From positions 14,291,218 to 14,355,217 of the forward strand of contig NC_084850.1 in assembly GCF_033115175.1 (NCBI RefSeq): DNA of 64,000 nucleotides, in the 5' to 3' direction. The translations under genes were made by a program, and so were the position numbers. Below are positions 1 through 10,500 of this stretch, piece by piece. The notes under the pieces were generated by a model. That model saw nothing but the letters and a program-made list of their open reading frames with translations. It made no database searches and had not been told where the DNA came from. The first letter of the stretch is position 1, and every line of letters starts with the position of its first letter. Source of the stretch: Lepus europaeus (Eukaryota > Chordata > Mammalia > Lagomorpha > Leporidae).

Positions 1-199
1 ACCTCCATTTCTGTGAACTAAAATAAACTTCCTTCCATCATAAGCATAGATTGTGTTAACTATTTAATTGTAACAGCGGAGAGTGGACCAGTGCAATTGG
101 TTTGGATTAAAAACAGAACAAAAGATTACTTAACTTGAATGTATAGCAGGGGAAACTTCATAATGAACCACAGAGAACAAAATAAAACTAATGACTAGG

Positions 200-1500
200 G
201 TACTATTGAGCTATGAGACAACTTCAGTTGACCTAACACATTTGGAGACAGTAAAAGAGGAAAAGCAGGGGAGGGGTGGAAAAAATGGTTTGAATCATTG
301 AATAAAAATTACCACATTTGATGAAAATTATAGTCCATCAGATCAAAGAAACTGAAAGAATCAAGAAAAATAAATCCGAAGAAAACTATAACAAGGAACA
401 TAATAATCAAATTACAAAACTAGAGCTAAAGAGAACATAACAGGGAAAGCAAAAGAGAAAAAAATACCAAATATTGTATGATTCCATTTATGTGGCATTT
501 CCAAAATGGTCAAATCCATAATGATAGTAAGGAGATCAGAGATTTCCAGGGGCTTATGGAAGGAATAAAATGAAGTAAATGTTCGGTTGCTGTCAGGATT
601 TCTGTTTGGAGTCATGAAGAAGTTCTAGAAATACTAAAAATAGATATGGTGGTGATTATAGAAAAACGTGAATATATTTAATTGTACACTCTAGATGTCA
701 CTGAATTGTATACTTTAAAGTGGTTTCATTGATCTGTTTTATGTTATGTGTACTTTGACAATAAAAAGAAGGCCAGAGGAAAGTAGAATATAAAGTACTA
801 ACATTAAAAGAACTATTGGCTGGCGCCGTGGCTCACTAGGCTAATACTCTGCCTTGCGGCGCCGGCACACCGAGTTCTAGTCCCGGTCGGGGCACCAGAT
901 TCTGCCCCAGTTGCCCCTCTTGCAGGCCAGCTCTCTGCTATGGCCTGGGAGTGCAGTGGATGATGGTCCAAGTCCTTGGGCCCTGCACCCCATGGGAGAC
1001 CAGGAGAAGCACCTGGCTCGTGGCTTCGGATCAGCACGGTGTGCCGGCCACAGTGCACCGGCCGCGGCGGCCATTGGAGGGTGAACCAACGGCAAAGGAA
1101 GACCTTTCTCTCTGTCTCTCTCTCTCACTGTCCACTCTGCCTGTCAAAAAAAAAATACCTACCTAAATGTCTATACTCGGTGAAAATATATTTCAAAAAC
1201 AAAGGTAAAATAAATGTTCTTTCATACTTATACGATCTGAAATAATTCATAACCAATGATATTCACTATAGGAAGTGCTAAGGGAAATGTCCCAGGAAAA
1301 CGGAAAAAGAAAAAACAGAAATCTGAATCTACAAAAGGAATGAAGGGCATCAGAAATTATACATATTAAATATATCTCCTTATTATGTAAATGCCTTTAA
1401 AGGTAATTGACAAATGGAAGTAAAATGAATGCCAAAATGCATTTTTAAACATACGTAGATGTAAATTGTATGCCAAAATAGGCTAAAGACAGGAAAGTGA
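200..1500 (+). repeat. MAGE duplicon 5'-side flank, unit 1, with old L1M 3' end
   Basis: The segment is repeated, diverged, at 20530-21540 and 37415-38725. Shared landmarks are 'gagctatgagacaactt' (near 210, 20540, 37430), 'tttggagtcatgaagaag' (near 604, 20969, 37857) and 'gaattgtatactttaa'. The part from about 470 to 775 reads as the sense 3' end of an ancient L1M element, ending in an A-rich tail near 760. A C-SINE3 (818-1157) splits this copy but not the other two. Bases 1-199 hold nothing I recognise. Confidence 0.75.
818..1157 (+). mobile_element. C-SINE, type 3 (CSINE3-like)
   Basis: It begins 'ggctggcgccgtggctcact', has 'gttctagtcccggtcgggg' as the pol III B-box region, and ends with a CT-rich stretch, 'tccactctgcctgtc' and an A tail. 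This body differs from the commoner C-SINE2 type. It is absent from the matching positions of the other two duplicons (near 21165 and 38045), so it inserted after the duplication. Short ORFs here (for example 813-1128 minus) are SINE shadows. Confidence 0.9.
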
Positions 1501-3466
1501 ACAGGCAACCGACAGAATGGGAAAAATATTTGCAAACTATGCTACAGATAAAGGATTAATAACCAGAATCTACAAAGAGATCAAGATACTCCACAACAAC
1601 AAAACAAACAACCCACTTAAGACATGGGCCAAGGACTTCAATAGACATTTTTCAAAAGAGGAAACACAAATGGCCAAGAGACACATGAAAAAATATTCAG
1701 GATCACTAGCAATCAGGGAAATGCAAATCAAAACCACAATGAGGCTTTACCTCACAATGGTTAGAATGGCTCACATGCAGAAATCTACCAACAACAGATG
1801 CTGGCAAGGATTTGGGGAAAAAGGGAAATTAACCCACTGCTGGTGGGAATGCAAACTGGTTAAGCCACTATGGAAGTCAGTCTGGAGATTCCTCAGAAAC
1901 CTGAATATAACCCTACCATACAACCCAGCCATCCCACTCCTTGGAATTTACCCAAAGGAAATTAAATTGGCAAACAAAAAAGCGGTCTGCAACTTAATGT
2001 TTATTGCAGCTCCATTTTTCAATAGCTAAGACCTGAAATCAATCTTAATGCCTGTCAACAGTAAACTGGATAAAGAAATTTTGGGCTATGTACTCTATAG
2101 AATACTATACAGCAGTAAAAAAAAATTAAATCCGGTCATTTGAAACAAAATGGAGGAATCTGGAAAACATCATGCTGAGTGAAATAAGCCAGTCCCAAAG
2201 GGACAAATATCATATGTTCTCACTGATCGGTGACAACTAACCGAGCACCAAAAAGGAAACCTGTTGAAGTGAAATGGACTCTATGAGAAACAGTGACTTG
2301 ATTAGCCCTTGCCTTGTTGATGAACAACGTAATACTTTATCCCTTTTAGTACTTTTTTTGCTTGTTCTACTTAATACTATCGGTTGAATTCTGTAATTAA
2401 TACACAATTACTCTTAAGTGTTGAAACTTAACTGGAAAGTGATTCCTGTTAAATATAAGAGTGGGAATAAGAGAGGGAAGAGATGTGCAATTTCGGACAT
2501 GCTCAATTGGACTTGCCCCAAACGGTAGAGTTAGTAACATGCCAGGTGATTCCAATTCAATCCCATCAAGGTGGCATGTACCAATGCCATCTCACTAGTC
2601 CAAGTGATCAATTTCTGTTCACAATTGATCATAATGATAGGACTAAGAGTCAAAGGGATCACATAAACAAGACTAGTGTCTGAAAATACTAACCGATAGA
2701 ATAAAAAAAATGCAGAGAACAATCCAACATGGGAAGCTGGATACATAGTAGACTCATAGAATGGCAGATATCCCAAACAGCACTCTGGCCTCAGAATCAG
2801 CCCTTAAGGCATTCGGATCCGGCTGAAAAGCCCATGAGAGTATTTCAGGCATGGAAAGCCAAGACACTCTGGCAAAAAATATAAATAAATAAAAATAAAC
2901 TAAATGAAAGATCTCTGCAAGTGAGATCCCAGTGGAAAGAATGGGCCATCAAAGAAGGAGGTACCTTTCTTTGAAGGGAGGAGAGAACTTCCACTTTGAC
3001 TATAACCTTGTCTAAATATGATCAGAGTCGGCAAACTCAAAAGGCTTCCATAGCCTTGGCAAAACTCATGACAAGAGCCTAGGGTGATTACTGATGCCAT
3101 AAACAAGAGTGTCAATTTGTTAAGTCAATATCAAGAGTCACTGTGTACTTACTCCTCATGTAGGATCTCTGTCCTTAATGTGCTGTATATTGTTATTTAA
3201 TGCTATAACTAGCACTCAAACAGTATTTTTCACTTTGTTTCTCTGTGTGGATGCAAACTGTTGAAGTCTTCACTTAATATATACTAAACTGATCTTCTGT
3301 ATATAAAGAGAATTGAAAATGAATCTTGATGTGAATGGAAGGGGAGAGGTAGCAGGAGAGGGGAGGGTTGCGGGTGGGAGGGAAGTTATGGGGGGGGAAA
3401 AAGCCATTGTAATCCAAAAGTTGTACTTTGGAAATTTATATTCACTAAATAAAAGTTAAAAAAAAA
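1495..3466 (+). mobile_element. 5'-truncated rabbit-type L1: ORF2 C-terminus plus 3' UTR
   Basis: The frame at 1517-2029 encodes the end of L1 ORF2p, with the typical run [18 protein letters not shown] followed by [11 protein letters not shown] and [13 protein letters not shown] lineage-typical 3' UTR follows, with a purine-rich tract near 3340-3400 and the terminal signal 'aaataaaagttaaaaaaaa' at 3450-3466. It is close in sequence to the L1 at 10728-12556. No open ORF2 remains. Its 3' end lies about 490 bases beyond the MAGE stop codon, in the opposite orientation to the gene. Confidence 0.92.
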
Positions 3467-3561
3467 CTAGTCATCTATTTTTTTCTCCATAATTTCTCCA
3501 CACCTGCTAAATATCAACTGTGAACATGTTATTCATAAACACAGATTCTAAAGACAATATG

Positions 3562-3567
3562 TTTATT
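3562..3567 (-). terminator. candidate MAGE polyadenylation signal (AATAAA)
   Basis: The plus strand reads TTTATT, so the minus strand has AATAAA about 390 bases after the MAGE stop codon. The surrounding 3' UTR is shared with the two other units (near 25780 and 39875). A second candidate site about 80 bases further on, where human MAGEA 3' ends have AATAAA, reads 'gagaaattatgg' here, so the canonical hexamer is missing there. Which one is used cannot be told from sequence. Confidence 0.45.
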
Positions 3568-3956
3568 TCCATCTTTATAATATTTAATTAACGTGGAATG
3601 TTTGTACGTTTTTATAGGGACACAGTGCAATATTTCCACACACATACACAGCATAAATGAACAAAACAGGCATTTGCCATTTTCATAGTTTTTCTTTGGA
3701 GCCTTGGAGTTCCTCTATACCAGTTCTTTTCACAGTATGCAACACATTGTTGTGGACAATAGTCATCCAACTGTGCTTATAACACTGGAACCCATTACTC
3801 CATCTAATTGGGTTTTGGTATACATTATCTTCTACTAACAAGAACAATATTTGAAAAATGTCAAGAAAAAAATACAAACCATCAGATCATCCCTATAAAA
3901 CAGGAACACAAAGTTATAGTATAATATGCACTCTCCTGCTTAAACCTGACTGCCAC

Positions 3957-5111
3957 CTATTTAGAAACTTGACAGCTTTCTTCCAACCACTCTCTCCAAA
4001 GACTGGGTGAAGGATCTGCCTCACTATTCACCTGGGATAGGACAAACTGCTTATCATTGCTGAGCAATGAACATGCAGTATTGCTATCCACAGGGCCTTC
4101 CTTGTCCTGGGATCTCTCCTGCTCGTCTCTCAAAGCCTCATCATACCAGTAGGTAAAGGAAATGAGATCACTTTCATTCACCTTTGCCAAAAATTCCAGA
4201 ACTTTCATTTTGCTAGTTTCAACATAGGCTCTTGGTCCCCACAGGAACTCGTATTTTGGGGGGTCACTATCAGGAACCTGCCGGTACTCCAGGTAATTTT
4301 CCTGCACCCAGTCATTGGTGATGAGTTTCCAGGGCTCCCCATAGATGAAGTGCTCCCTCCCAGGATACACTCCCAACATACTTAAGAATTCCCAGATACT
4401 ATCCTCAGAGGCACAGTTACCCTCTATGAATATCACACCCAGGATAACTATCAAAAGGCTGGTTTTAGGCATATTAAAGTCGTCACTCAACATCTCACAA
4501 GACGTGAGGCCTAGTGAGTTGACAAGGACATAAAAGTCACTAGGAGGGTCTACCTCCCTTATGTCAATGCCAAAAATCACCTCCAAGCACTTAGAGGCTC
4601 TCTCAAAGATCCCAGGAAATTGGTCCTGGTATTCTTCAATGACAAACTCGAGCATTTCTGCTTTTGTGACAGCTTCCTTCAATCGATATTTCAGAATCAG
4701 GAAATTCATCAATTTGGTCACCTTTTCTTCTACTGAGTCTTTGGGCAAGAAATCAGTGTCTTGGGAGGCCTGCAAGGTGCTTGAACTCTCCTCAGCTAGG
4801 CTTCTGGGCTGTTCTGATATAGTGCATGAAATGGAAGAGGAGTAAAAGGTCTGAGGACAATGGGAAAGATTCAGTAGCCCAGCAGCAGGTTTATCATCTG
4901 TCTCTGGGGTGCTAGGGATCACAGGAGAGGAGGAGGAAGCAGAAAGAGTTAAAGGCAAAGAGCAGGAGGACAGGCCAGAGAAGCCTGTGGAAATGTTCTC
5001 CTTCTCCTCTTCAGCTGTGGAAACCTCTTCAGCACTCAGCTGCTGTGTTCCATCTGAATCCTGAAACTCTTGCTCCAGGGTGAGGCGTGGGCACTTTGCA
5101 AAGCGAGGCAT
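3957..5111 (-). CDS. MAGEA10: MAGE family protein, MAGE-A10-like, 384 aa, intact
   Basis: This is a complete 384-residue ORF, starting ATG at 5111 and stopping TAG at 3957-3959, with the whole CDS in one exon as in MAGE-A genes. The N-terminus MPRFAKCPRLTLEQEFQ and the 'IPSTPE' and FIEGNCASED stretches resemble MAGE-A10 more than A1/A3, B or C members. Residues about 46-63 are serine-rich. The MAGE homology domain runs about 128-315 as two winged-helix halves, with VTKAEML near 148, GIDIREVDP near 181, MPKTSLLIVIL near 214 and QENYLEYRQVPDSDPPKYEFLWGPRA spread over 270-295. Family members are cancer/testis antigens that bind RING E3 ubiquitin ligases through this domain and alter substrate choice. 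Expression is normally limited to the male germ line and controlled by promoter methylation (family knowledge). The start context matches human MAGEA genes, including 'agagtcatc' just before ATG. The last ~45 residues are unlike other MAGE-A tails. One-to-one orthology with MAGEA10 is inferred. Confidence 0.93.
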   Translation of the reverse strand: MPRFAKCPRLTLEQEFQDSDGTQQLSAEEVSTAEEEKENISTGFSGLSSCSLPLTLSASSSSPVIPSTPETDDKPAAGLLNLSHCPQTFYSSSISCTISEQPRSLAEESSSTLQASQDTDFLPKDSVEEKVTKLMNFLILKYRLKEAVTKAEMLEFVIEEYQDQFPGIFERASKCLEVIFGIDIREVDPPSDFYVLVNSLGLTSCEMLSDDFNMPKTSLLIVILGVIFIEGNCASEDSIWEFLSMLGVYPGREHFIYGEPWKLITNDWVQENYLEYRQVPDSDPPKYEFLWGPRAYVETSKMKVLEFLAKVNESDLISFTYWYDEALRDEQERSQDKEGPVDSNTACSLLSNDKQFVLSQVNSEADPSPSLWREWLEESCQVSK

Positions 5112-5178
5112 GATGACTCTTACTGGAGGAAGTAGACAAGAATGTGATCAGGAATGTGGGTGACAGAATCCCATCAGC
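5112..5178 (-). other. MAGEA10: 5' UTR part of MAGE coding exon (exon 3 start)
   Basis: On the minus strand a pyrimidine-rich tract and 'tctctcacag' end at 5179. The exon opens 'gctgatgggattctg' and reaches the ATG 67 bases later. The layout, with a short 5' UTR stretch directly before the single coding exon, matches human MAGE-A genes. The upstream intron (5254-5179) is only 76 bases. The acceptor is conserved in the unit 3 pseudogene at 41800. Confidence 0.8.
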
Positions 5179-5254
5179 CTGTGAGAGAAAGGGACAGTGT
5201 GAGTGGTCTTGACTAATATATTCACCCATGAAGGATCTGGAAAGGTCAACTTAC

Positions 5255-5329
5255 AGTTCTTCTCTTTAGTTGATGTCCTAGGACCTCACAGGTATTCTGT
5301 CCTTCTGGTCCAGCCTGTCTGCTCGGAAC
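5255..5329 (-). other. MAGEA10: MAGE non-coding exon 2 (5' UTR)
   Basis: On the minus strand this ~75-base exon has the acceptor 'cttccctag' before 'gttccgagcagacaggctgg' and the donor 'agaact|gtaagtt'. Both ends and much of the body match exon 2 of human MAGEA genes (family knowledge). The unit 3 pseudogene keeps the same exon at 41877-41951. Beyond it, 5330-5640 is intron 1 sequence shared with unit 3 (41955-42190). The left boundary could be off by one or two bases. Confidence 0.78.
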
Positions 5330-5982
5330 CTAGGGAAGGATGTGACAAAGCTCTTCAGAGGGCATGAAACCAGCTTGTACTACCTGTACAGAAGGCTGTG
5401 GGGTCAGGTGCTATGGGGTCTCTTCTCTTCTGAGGGTGTATATCCCTCCACTACACATTCAAAGTGTGCATCTCACCTTATTTACTAACAAACCTCAGGC
5501 TTCTTCTGTTCTGTGATTCAAGATATGTGACTCAGACCAGGGCCCTTATGTTTGATTCCTGGAGTCCCTTTAAAAGGAACTGAGAGGGCCTCTCAGATTC
5601 AGGGCTGTAAGCACAGAAGTCATCTTTAATATCGACTAAACATGGACCTAATTGTTACCTACAGAACATTTCATCTGGCAGCTGCAGAATATAGTGCATG
5701 ACACTTTCTCTAGGATAGACCACATGCTAGGCCATAAAGCAAGTCTCAACAAATTTTAAAAAAATTGAAATCGTGCATGTTCATTCCTGACCACAATAAA
5801 TTAAGCTGGTAATAACAACTTAAGAAACTTTAGAAAAAATGCAAACACATGGAGTCTGAACAACATGCTCATTAATGAACAGTGGGTCATAAAAGAAATC
5901 AAAAGAGAAATTTAAAAATTCCTGGAAATGAATGAAAATGACAATACAACATATCAAAATTTATGGGATAACACATGACATT

Positions 5983-6280
5983 TGCCTTTGGGGGACTGAT
6001 TTATTTCACTAAGCATAATGGGCTCCAGTTGCATCCATTTTGTTGTAAAAGGCAGTTTTCCTTGATTTGTGCTAATTAATACACAGAGTACAAAAAATGT
6101 AAAATGTATGAGTGAAACTGACATTTGGAGATCTTAGTGTCTTTGATAGCCCTTGTCTATATGCTTGAGGAACAGTGTCTTTTTGACTTACTACTTGTTG
6201 AATTCTGTATTTAGTGGAGGGTTTATAAGCTTGATTTTATAAAGAAAAATGAAAGTATGCCATTGTAAAAATTAAAAAGA
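5983..6280 (+). mobile_element. short L1 3' end with inverted 5' part, nested in the older L1
   Basis: Bases 5983-6055 read as L1 3'-terminal ORF2 sequence in reverse ('tgcatccattttg', 'ttatttcactaagcataatg' antisense). From about 6058 the same element's 3' UTR runs in sense to 'gtaaaaattaaaaagag'. The sense part matches 13860-14062. The host L1 breaks at 'tatgggataa' (near 5966) and resumes at 'tatgggatac' (near 7087), which looks like a target-site duplication enclosing this element and two SINEs. Confidence 0.7.
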
Positions 6281-6606
6281 GGGGGCCAATGCTGTGGCAT
6301 GATGGGCTAGGCTTCTGCCTTGGCATCTGCATCCCATATGGGCACTGGTTCATGCCCTAGCTGCTCCTCTTCCTATCCAGCTCCCTGTTTGCGGCCTGGG
6401 AGGGCAGTGGAAGATGGCCCAAGTGCTTGGGACCCTGTACCCTCATGGGAGACCTGGAGGAAGCTCCTCACTCTGGAATGACCCAGCTCTGACCTTTGTG
6501 ACTGTTTGGGGAGAAGACCAGTATATGGAGGACCTTTCTCTCTGTCCCTCCTTCTCTGTTTCTCTGCCTCTCCAATGAATAAATGAGTCTTTAAAAAAAC
6601 TAAAAG
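6281..6606 (+). mobile_element. C-SINE2
   Basis: It opens 'gggggccaatgctgtggc', contains 'catcccatatgggcactgg', and ends 'aataaatgagtctttaaaaa'. It inserted at the tail of the nested L1. Confidence 0.88.
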
Positions 6607-6687
6607 AAACATAAGAAAAGGAGGAAGAGTGGAAGTGAGAAAGCAGGCGGTGTTGGGAGAGTATATGGTAAAATGTATCAGTATACT

Positions 6688-6722
6688 TTTTTAATTAATT
6701 AATTTGCAAAGCAGAATTGCAG

Positions 6723-6754
<32 letters not shown>

Positions 6755-7010
6755 TGTGTTCTTCTACCCGCTGGTTCACTGCCCAGATGGCCGCAAGGGC
6801 TGGTGCTGCGCCAATCAAAAGCCAGGAGCTTCTTCTGGGTCTCCAATGCGGGTGCAGGGACCCAAGGACTTGGACCATCTTCTACTGCTTTCCCAGGCCA
6901 TAACAGAGAGCTGAATCGGAAGTGGAGCAGTGGGGACTCAAATCGGCACCCATATGGGATGCTGCTGATACAGGCAGCAGCTTTACCCACTATGCCACAG
7001 AGCCGGCCCT
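6688..7010 (-). mobile_element. C-SINE2, antisense
   Basis: It starts with a T/A-rich tail, runs through a (GA)n tract at 6729-6755 and ends 'actatgccacagagccggcc'. Flanks 'cagtatactttt' and 'caatatactctt' are an imperfect target-site duplication. From 7011 to 7087 there is only AT-rich filler before the host L1 resumes. Confidence 0.88.
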
Positions 7011-8229
7011 CAATATACTCTTAAAACAGTATATAAGAAATATATAATTTATAATTTATAAATGACAAAATTCTTAAAAATTAACTGTATGGGATACAGA
7101 AAAAAGGACAGTTAAAAGGAAGGTTTATACCAATTAATCCTATATCAAATTGGATACACATCAAATGAATAATCTAACAATACATCTCAAGGATCTAGAA
7201 AAATGAGAAGAAACCAAACCAAAAATTGTTAGGAAGAAATAATTTTTAAAAATTAGAGAAGAAATAAACAAAATAGAAACAAAAAAGTGATCCAAAACAT
7301 CAATGAGATAAATAGCTGGGTTTTTGAAAAATAAACAAAATTGATAGCCCAGTGGCCCAACTAAGTAAAAAGAAAAAAAAAGAAGAAAAGACCCAAATGA
7401 ATAAATTCAGAGATAAAAAGGAGATGTTACAACAGATACAACAGAAATAAAAATAATCATCAGTAACAACTACATGCCAACCAACTAGAAAATCTAGAAG
7501 AAATGGTTAGTTTTCTGAACACATACTACCTACCAAAATTGAAAACACAGAAAATCTAAATATACCAATAACCAAGGTAGAGATTGAATCAGTAATAAAG
7601 ATCCTCCCACCAAATAAAACCCTGGACCCAATGGCTTCACTGCTGAATTCTACTAAACTTTTAAAGAAATAATTCAAATTTTCAAACTAAAATTCCAATT
7701 CTCAAAATCCCTACTTTTCTTCTCAAAACAATTGAAATGGAGGGAATCCTGCAAAACTCCTTCTATGAGGCCAGCACCACCATTAATTCCAAAGCCAGAA
7801 AAGCATACAATAAATAAAGAGAACAATAAACCAATATCCCTGATGAGGATGGATGCAAAAATCCTAAACAAAATACTTGCTAATTGAATTCAGAAAAATC
7901 ATTCCCTCAGACCAAGTGGATGATCCCTGGTATGCAGGGATGATTATACATACACAAATCAATAAATGTGATACATCGCTTTAACAAATTGAAGATTAAA
8001 AACCATATGATTAATCTCAATATACAGAGAAACTATTTGATAAAATACGACATCCTTTCATGATAGAAATACTTTAGCAAATCAGGTATAGAAAGATCAT
8101 ACTTCAATACAATATATGACAAATGCAGCCAACATCATTTTGAACGGGGAAAAGCTGGAAGCATTTCCACTAGATCTAGAAAAAGAAAAGAATGCCCACC
8201 TCACCATTACTATTTAATATAATTATTGA

Positions 8230-8564
8230 GGCCAGTGCCATCGCTCACTTGGCTAATCCTCTGCCTGCAGCGCCAGCACACTGGGTTCTAGTCCCGGTCG
8301 GGGCACCGGATTCTGTCCCGGTTGCCCCTCTTCCAGTCCAGCTCTCTGCTATGGCCCGGGAGTGCAGTGGAGGATGGCCCAAGTCCTTGGGCCCTGCACC
8401 TGCACGGAAGATCAGGAGAAGCACCTGGCTCCTGCCTTCGGATCAGCGTGGTGCGCCAGCCACAGTGGGCCGGCCACAGCGGCCACTGGAGAGTGAACCA
8501 ACAATAAAGGAAGACCTTTCTCCCTGTCTCTCTCTCACTGTCCACTCTGCCTGTCAAAAAAAAT
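8230..8564 (+). mobile_element. C-SINE, type 3
   Basis: It has the body 'gttctagtcccggtcggggc' and 'cactctgcctgtcaaaaaaa'. It lies in the RT part of the old L1. The flanks 'aatataattattga' and 'aatatagttatgga' look like the target-site duplication. The 172-aa reading frame at 8192-8710 is a read-through of L1 and SINE and is not a gene. Confidence 0.88.
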
Positions 8565-9137
8565 ATAGTTATGGAAGTTTTAGAGCCATTAAACAAGAAA
8601 AAGAAATTAAAGAGATACATACGAGAAAGGAGGAAGTCAAATTATGCCTGTTTGTAAATGATATCATCTTACATGTATGGGAACCAAAAATTCCACTAAG
8701 AAATTATTAGAACTCATAAGAGAACTTGGAAAATTTGGAGGATATAAGATCAACACTCAAAAATCAATACCCTTTTTATACAAAGCAATGGCATGGCTTA
8801 CAAAGAGCTTGCAACATCAGTCTCATTCATAATAGCTACCAAAAAAAAATAAATAGTTTGGAATAAATTTAACCAAAGGTAAGAAAAATCTCTACAATGA
8901 AAATTACAGGAAAGAAATAGATGAAGGCACAAAGAAATGGAAAAATCTTTCATGGTCATGGACTGGAAGAATTAATATCAAAATGTCCACACTACTCAAA
9001 GCAATTTACAGATTCAATGTGATCCCAATCAAAGATGTCCTTCTCAGATCTTAAAAAATGACCCTAAAATTAATATGGAATCAGAAGAGGACCCAAATAA
9101 CTAAAAAAATCCTGAAAAATAAAAAATAAAGCTTAAG

Positions 9138-9463
9138 GAGCCGGCATTGTGGCACAGCAGGTTAAAGCCCTGGCCTTAAGCGCTGGCATCCTATATGGGC
9201 GCCAGTTCTAGTCCCAGCTGCTCCTCTTCTGATCCAGCTTTCTGCTATGGCCTGGGAAAGCAGTGAAGGGTGGCCCAAGTGCTTGAGCCCCTGCACCTGC
9301 GTGGGAGACCAGGAGGAAGCTCCTGGCCCTTGGCTTCGGACCAGAGCAGCTCCGGCCATTGCGGCCATCTCGGGAGTGAATCAGCAGATGGAAGACCTCT
9401 CTCTTTGTCTCTACCTCTCTCTGTAACTCTGTCTTTCAAATAAATAAAATACATCTTAAAAAA
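9138..9463 (+). mobile_element. C-SINE2 with 17-base target-site duplication
   Basis: It opens 'gagccggcattgtggcacag' and ends 'aaataaataaaatacatctt'. The direct repeat 'aaaaaataaagcttaag' is found on both sides (about 9121-9137 and 9460-9478), so this is a clean L1-mediated insertion. Confidence 0.93.
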
Positions 9464-10500
9464 AAATAAAGCTTAAGTCATAACAATCCCAGATTTCAAG
9501 ACATATTACACAGGGCAGTTATCAAAAAAGCTTAGGGCTAGCAAAAGAATAGATGTTTTGACAGTTGGAACAGACTAGAAATCCAGGAAATTAATCCATG
9601 CATCTACAAGCAACTAATATTTGACAAACGAGTTAAAGTCATTTCCTAGGAAAATCGGGTTTCAGCATGCAGAAGTATGAAATAAGACCCTTAGATTACA
9701 CCATATACAAAAATCAATTCACAATGGATCAATGATCTAAATATAACACCTGAAACCAACAAATTACTAAAGGAAAACCATAGGGGAAACACTGCAAAAA
9801 ACTGGCCTAGGCAAGGACTTCTTGGATAAAAACCCAGAAGCACAGGCAATCAAAGCAAAAATAGACAAGTGAGATTACATCAAGCTAAAGAGCTTCTGCA
9901 CAGCAAAGAAGACAGTTAACAAAGAGGCAACTGACAGAATGTGAGAAGATATTTGTAAATAATACATCTGATAAAGGATTAACATCCAGAATATATAAGA
10001 AGCTCAAGAAACTTGACGATAACAAAACAAACAATATAGTTAAGAAATGGGCTAAGCATATGAACAGGCATTTTTCAAAGTATGAAATACAAATGGTCAA
10101 CAGACACATGAAAAGATGCTCAGGATCACTAGATATCAGAGAAATGCAAATAAAAACCATAATGAGGTTTAACTTCACCCCAGTGAGAATGATTATCATC
10201 CAAAAATCAAAAATTAACAACTGCTGGAGAGGATGCGGGGAAAGGCTCCCTAATACACGGTTGGTGGAAATGCAAACCACTCCAACCGTTATGTAAAACG
10301 ATATGGAGATTCCTCATAAATCTGAAAATAGTTCTTCTCTATGACCTAGCCAATCCATTCCTGGGAATTTACTCAAAGAAAATACATATGAAAGAGTTAT
10401 TTGTACCCCCATATTTACAGCAGCTCAACTCAAAGTAGCTAACTAAGATAAGGAATCAACTTCAACATCCATGTATAATGAAATAGTGGTGTGCATATAT

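Larger units (their letters stand above)
5641..10500 (+). mobile_element. old L1 ORF2 relic, interrupted by four SINEs and one L1
   Basis: The stretch follows the order of L1 ORF2, from the endonuclease/RT junction ('aggatagaccacatgctagg' near 5713), through the RT core (near 7620 and 7900-8130), to the C-terminal region near 10050-10400. Frames are broken throughout; 10060-10296 is the longest recognisable piece (NRHFSKYEIQMVNRHMKR). It sits inside intron 1 of the MAGE gene and splits unit 1 from its 5' block. The matching sequence in unit 3 is 42190-43130, so about 0.9 kb of duplicon was also lost here. Confidence 0.88.

Noticed and set aside
1517..2029. 170-codon ORF as a gene
   Set aside because: It is the end of L1 ORF2 in a truncated element. 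The same holds for the frames at 10060-10296, 10708-11342, 14957-15550, 9885-10280, 32155-32412 and 50588-50851.
3957..5111. Assignment to MAGE-B or MAGE-C
   Set aside because: The homology domain alone fits several subfamilies, but the N-terminal MPR...K..R...E start, the IPSTPE stretch, the exon layout and the 5' UTR splice sites fit MAGE-A, A10 best.
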